A stretch of 64,000 bases of DNA from Pontiella desulfatans (GTDB lineage Bacteria > Verrucomicrobiota > Kiritimatiellia > Kiritimatiellales > Pontiellaceae), in contig NZ_CAAHFG010000004.1 of NCBI RefSeq assembly GCF_900890425.1, forward strand, positions 1,098,330 to 1,162,329, given 5' to 3'. A model generated the notes under the pieces. It saw nothing but the letters and a program-made list of their open reading frames with translations. It was not told the origin of the DNA and did not search any database. Shown in pieces: positions 61,737-64,000 of this stretch (within the stretch, counting starts at the first letter, position 1; each line of letters begins with the position of its first letter). Both the position numbers and the translations under genes were made by a program.

Positions 61737-63474
61737 ATATTACGAGGCCGGTACTGGTTGGAAGGCGTTATCCTGCGATGAAATATCGCCATCCTTCATG
61801 ATGCAGTGGGCGATTGATTCCACGCATAACTATGCCTGGGCCAAGCTCGGTACGGTTATTCCGATGGCCGTCGTTTCCGCAGAAGTGGAACGCCAGTTCC
61901 CTGGACGGTGGCACGGCGATTTCTACATCGGAGCCCGTGGCATCCGTTTCTGGGATGCCGAATCCGACAACCAGACTGCCGCAGTTGTACGGGAAACCGG
62001 GATGCAATGTTTTACCGGTGGTACCGCCTTCGTTCCATGGTCAGTGATTTTAGGTCGCCAGTTCGTCAGTCAGTTTGAGGCGGATCGGATTGGCGGCAGT
62101 GTTACCGATGTCTATTTCGATGGGCGCGACTACTGGCGCCAGCGCAGCAGCGGCGAATGGAGATCCTACAGCAAAGCCGACATCGCGCTCTATCTGAAAG
62201 TAGATCGCGGTCTCCGTCCCCAGGTTTCACGCGGTGAAACATTCAGCGAAGTCGATCAGGCCATTCTCCGTATCCAGGATCATCAGGACATTCATTGCGC
62301 CGCTCCGTTGGTGCATCGTCCAAAAGGCATCGTGCTCATCGACGGCCACCGCGTACTAAACACATCCACCGTCACCGTCCTCCAACCCGCCACCGATGAA
62401 GAATACTATCAGGCCGTGTGTTTAGCTGGAGGGGCATCGGCCTCGATGACCGATCCGTCCGCTCAGTCTAACAACCACCAACCATCAACCAACAACTGCC
62501 CTTATCCCTGGTTGTACGATTACTTCAACGGCTATTTTGATCCGCCCGAGCAACTCGACTATTTCTATGCCTGGTTGCAACGCTGGTACCAGTCCGCTCT
62601 CGAAGGACGGATGCGGCCCGGGCAGGCTTCCTTCTTTGCCGGAGTTCCAAACACTGGAAAAACCCTGTTATCCAACGTCATTCTATCCCGTATCTTCGGT
62701 GGCCATATCGACGCCAGTTCGTTTCTTTCCGGTGAGGATGGTTTCAACAGCCATCTCTTTACCAGTGCCGTCTGGGCGGTGGATGATGTTGTGCCGCTTA
62801 CGGATAACAAGTCCCATCTGAAGTTCTCTGCCCTCATCAAGAAGATGGCCGCCAATCGTACCTTCTCCGTGCGCGAGAAGTACCGCGTCGACAAGTTGAT
62901 CGAGTGGAACGGCAGGGTGGTGGTGACATGCAACACCGACCCGGAGTCGATTCGTATTCTTCCAGATGTCGATTTGTCCAACCGGGATAAAATCAACCTC
63001 TTCCGGATTGCGGAACGAGATACCTTTACCTTCCCGCGCGATGTCGAATCCATCATTGCCGCAGAGTTGCCGTTCTTTCTACGTTGGCTGCTCGACTGGC
63101 AACCACCGGACGAAGTCATCGGCGACACGCGGTATGGAGTGCGGACATACTGCGAGGATTCCCTGTTCGAGGCGGCACGTCATTCATCCAGCGCCTATTC
63201 TTTCCTCGAAGTCCTGCTCAAGTTTTTCGAGGGGCAGGTGGAAGACACCTGGGAAGGATCTTCCACAGAATTACTTTCAGCCATGCTAAACGATCAGGAT
63301 GGTCTGGCCGGCATCGCCGCCAAATATACGCCCGCCAAAGTCGGTCGTGAGCTCTCCAAGCTCGCCTCTCAAGGCTATGCCGTGGAGCAAGGCCGTCGGC
63401 ACGCCACCCGAGTTTGGATCATCAACATAGCACAACTTTCCGGGAGGGATTTGGATGAAAAAACACCCTTCTAA
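61534..63474 (+). pseudogene. primase-helicase (SF3/DUF5906-type) missing its 5' part
   Basis: 646 codons from the first ATG in frame (61534). Primase-type sequence becomes recognisable at about 61558 (KYICRTSSGGARLLWKLAEP). This corresponds to the end of an archaeo-eukaryotic-type primase domain, so the upstream catalytic Asp region is missing. The helicase is complete: Walker A FAGVPNTGKTLLSN, WAVDDVVPLTDNKSHLKFS and the SF3 VVVTCNTDPESIRI. It replicates mobile elements or satellites. The first about 200 bases overlap the ATPase gene in another frame. The helicase part may still be expressed from an internal start, for example ATG 61660. Confidence 0.7.
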
Positions 63475-63481
63475 CGGAAGC

Positions 63482-63740
63482 GCGTCACTTTCCACTTCCA
63501 TTAAAAAAGTCTCTCAGAGTACTTTTTCACCTCGTTCGGCACGGGAATCGGGGAATTTCTCCCTATTATATATTATTTATATTTTTAGTGGAAATAATGA
63601 CGCACTGACGCAGAGCCCTGTTTGCAGGGGTTTCAGGCGCGTCAGTATCCGCGTCAGTATAAATTCCGTCCGAAAACGACGCGCTCTAAGATCCCTTGCC
63701 TGGGGCATTACTGACGCGCCTTATTTTTTTCTGACGCGCC
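63482..63740. other. candidate replication origin with TGACGC iterons and AT-rich tract
   Basis: Seven copies of TGACGC or its complement at 63482, 63598, 63606, 63639, 63651, 63712 and 63732. The 10-mer CTGACGCGCC occurs at 63711 and 63731 and inverted at 63636. An almost pure A/T tract lies at 63563-63586. Position directly after a primase-helicase gene fits an origin of the element. The 114-codon frame across this stretch is not convincing as a protein. Confidence 0.4.
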
Positions 63741-63813
63741 TGTTCTCGGCTGACCGTTTGCCCATGCTCCCAACCACCATTCATCAACCCAACAACTAAT
63801 CCCCGGTCCCTCC

Positions 63814-64000
63814 ATGCTCTGCCATAAATGCCCCCATCTCGATTCCATCCAACGCGGTGACTATGCTTCCACTCCCTGGAAAGATACCCCGTGCGCGAAA
63901 TGCAAACTCGGGGAGGATACCTTTTACTCCGTGCCCTTCGACGAAGAGAATCCGCCAGAACTTGGAGGGACGACCTCCATGTCGTCCTATTCTGTAGCCG
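63814..64000 (+). CDS. small Cys-rich (zinc-finger-like) protein, 3' end outside window
   Basis: 62 codons are visible. MLCHKCPHLDSIQRGDY and TPCAKCKLGEDTFY provide two C-x2-C pairs about 25 residues apart, a probable zinc-binding site. It follows the primase-helicase gene and may be another replication or regulatory gene of the island. The last visible codons lie in a REP-like repeat, so the gene may be disrupted or the repeat translated. Confidence 0.45.
   Translation, partial: MLCHKCPHLDSIQRGDYASTPWKDTPCAKCKLGEDTFYSVPFDEENPPELGGTTSMSSYSVA
63964..63987. repeat. REP-like hairpin at the window end
   Basis: GGACGAC (63968-63974) and GTCGTCC (63981-63987) flank a CTCCAT loop within GGAGGGACGACCTCCATG. 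The element may continue beyond the window. Confidence 0.5.

Noticed and set aside
63455-63799. 114-codon frame after the primase-helicase
   Set aside because: Low-complexity peptide produced by the TGACGC repeats and AT tract; no domain or ribosome binding site evidence.

Overview
The window looks like chromosome of a marine, polysaccharide-degrading member of the PVC group, most likely Kiritimatiellales-like (Pontiella type). This is an inference. It rests on S1-type sulfatases next to GH16, GH2 and GH29 enzymes, PEP-CTERM proteins, '[13 protein letters not shown]'-type C-termini, a hybrid type II secretion/type IV pilus locus with many pseudopilins, and many intergenic palindromic repeats. 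No rRNA is present to confirm it. Most of the window is GC-rich, but roughly 53-61.7 kb is visibly AT-richer.

Layout. 1-7.2 kb: end of a GT4 glycosyltransferase, a PQQ-type beta-propeller protein, a LolD-like ABC ATPase with a 1055-aa FtsX-type permease, a 2Fe-2S ferredoxin and a remnant of a NarL-type regulator. 7.5-20.3 kb: a long co-directional secretion/pilus cluster (secretin, GspE, GspF, pilin, PilM/N/O-like proteins, GspC/PilP-like protein). It ends in two consecutive triads, each made of a GspI-like pseudopilin, a GspJ-like pseudopilin and a PilX/GspK-like protein. 20.4-22.1 kb: a tiny membrane protein and a secreted protein with a C-terminal GYWKTHP module. 22.3-26.2 kb: type IIA topoisomerase genes (ParE/GyrB then ParC/GyrA, minus strand). 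27.2-35.4 kb: an ECF sigma factor, a FecR-type anti-sigma protein with a C-terminal CBM96-like domain, and a 2135-aa secreted glycan-active protein carrying the same kind of domain. 35.5-41.6 kb: PEP-CTERM proteins and two polysaccharide-deacetylase-type proteins, three of which share an N-terminal golvesin/Xly-like domain. 42.4-50.6 kb: a five-gene catabolic operon (sulfatase, GH16, sulfatase, GH2, GH29) that fits a sulfated galactan such as porphyran or agar.

From 50.9 kb the window enters a mobile island. A tRNA-Pro(CGG) gene is followed by a complete tyrosine integrase, a small HTH-like protein, a methyltransferase-HNH-S24 triple fusion, a HEPN(Swt1-like)-SNF2 helicase and a sacsin/GHKL-type ATPase. 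The ATPase gene runs out of frame into a primase-helicase gene that has lost its 5' end. Downstream lie an AT-rich tract with TGACGC iteron-like repeats and the start of a small Cys-rich gene. The three genes at 53.1-61.6 kb are the best candidate for an undescribed system. I read them as a defence module in which the S24 domain could process the nuclease fusion after DNA damage. This is inference from domain architecture, not a demonstrated function.

Repeats run through the whole window. Several are perfect palindromes. At least two lie inside coding sequence: a 28-bp palindrome in the ABC permease gene, and an inverted repeat that encodes the N-terminus of the GH16 enzyme.
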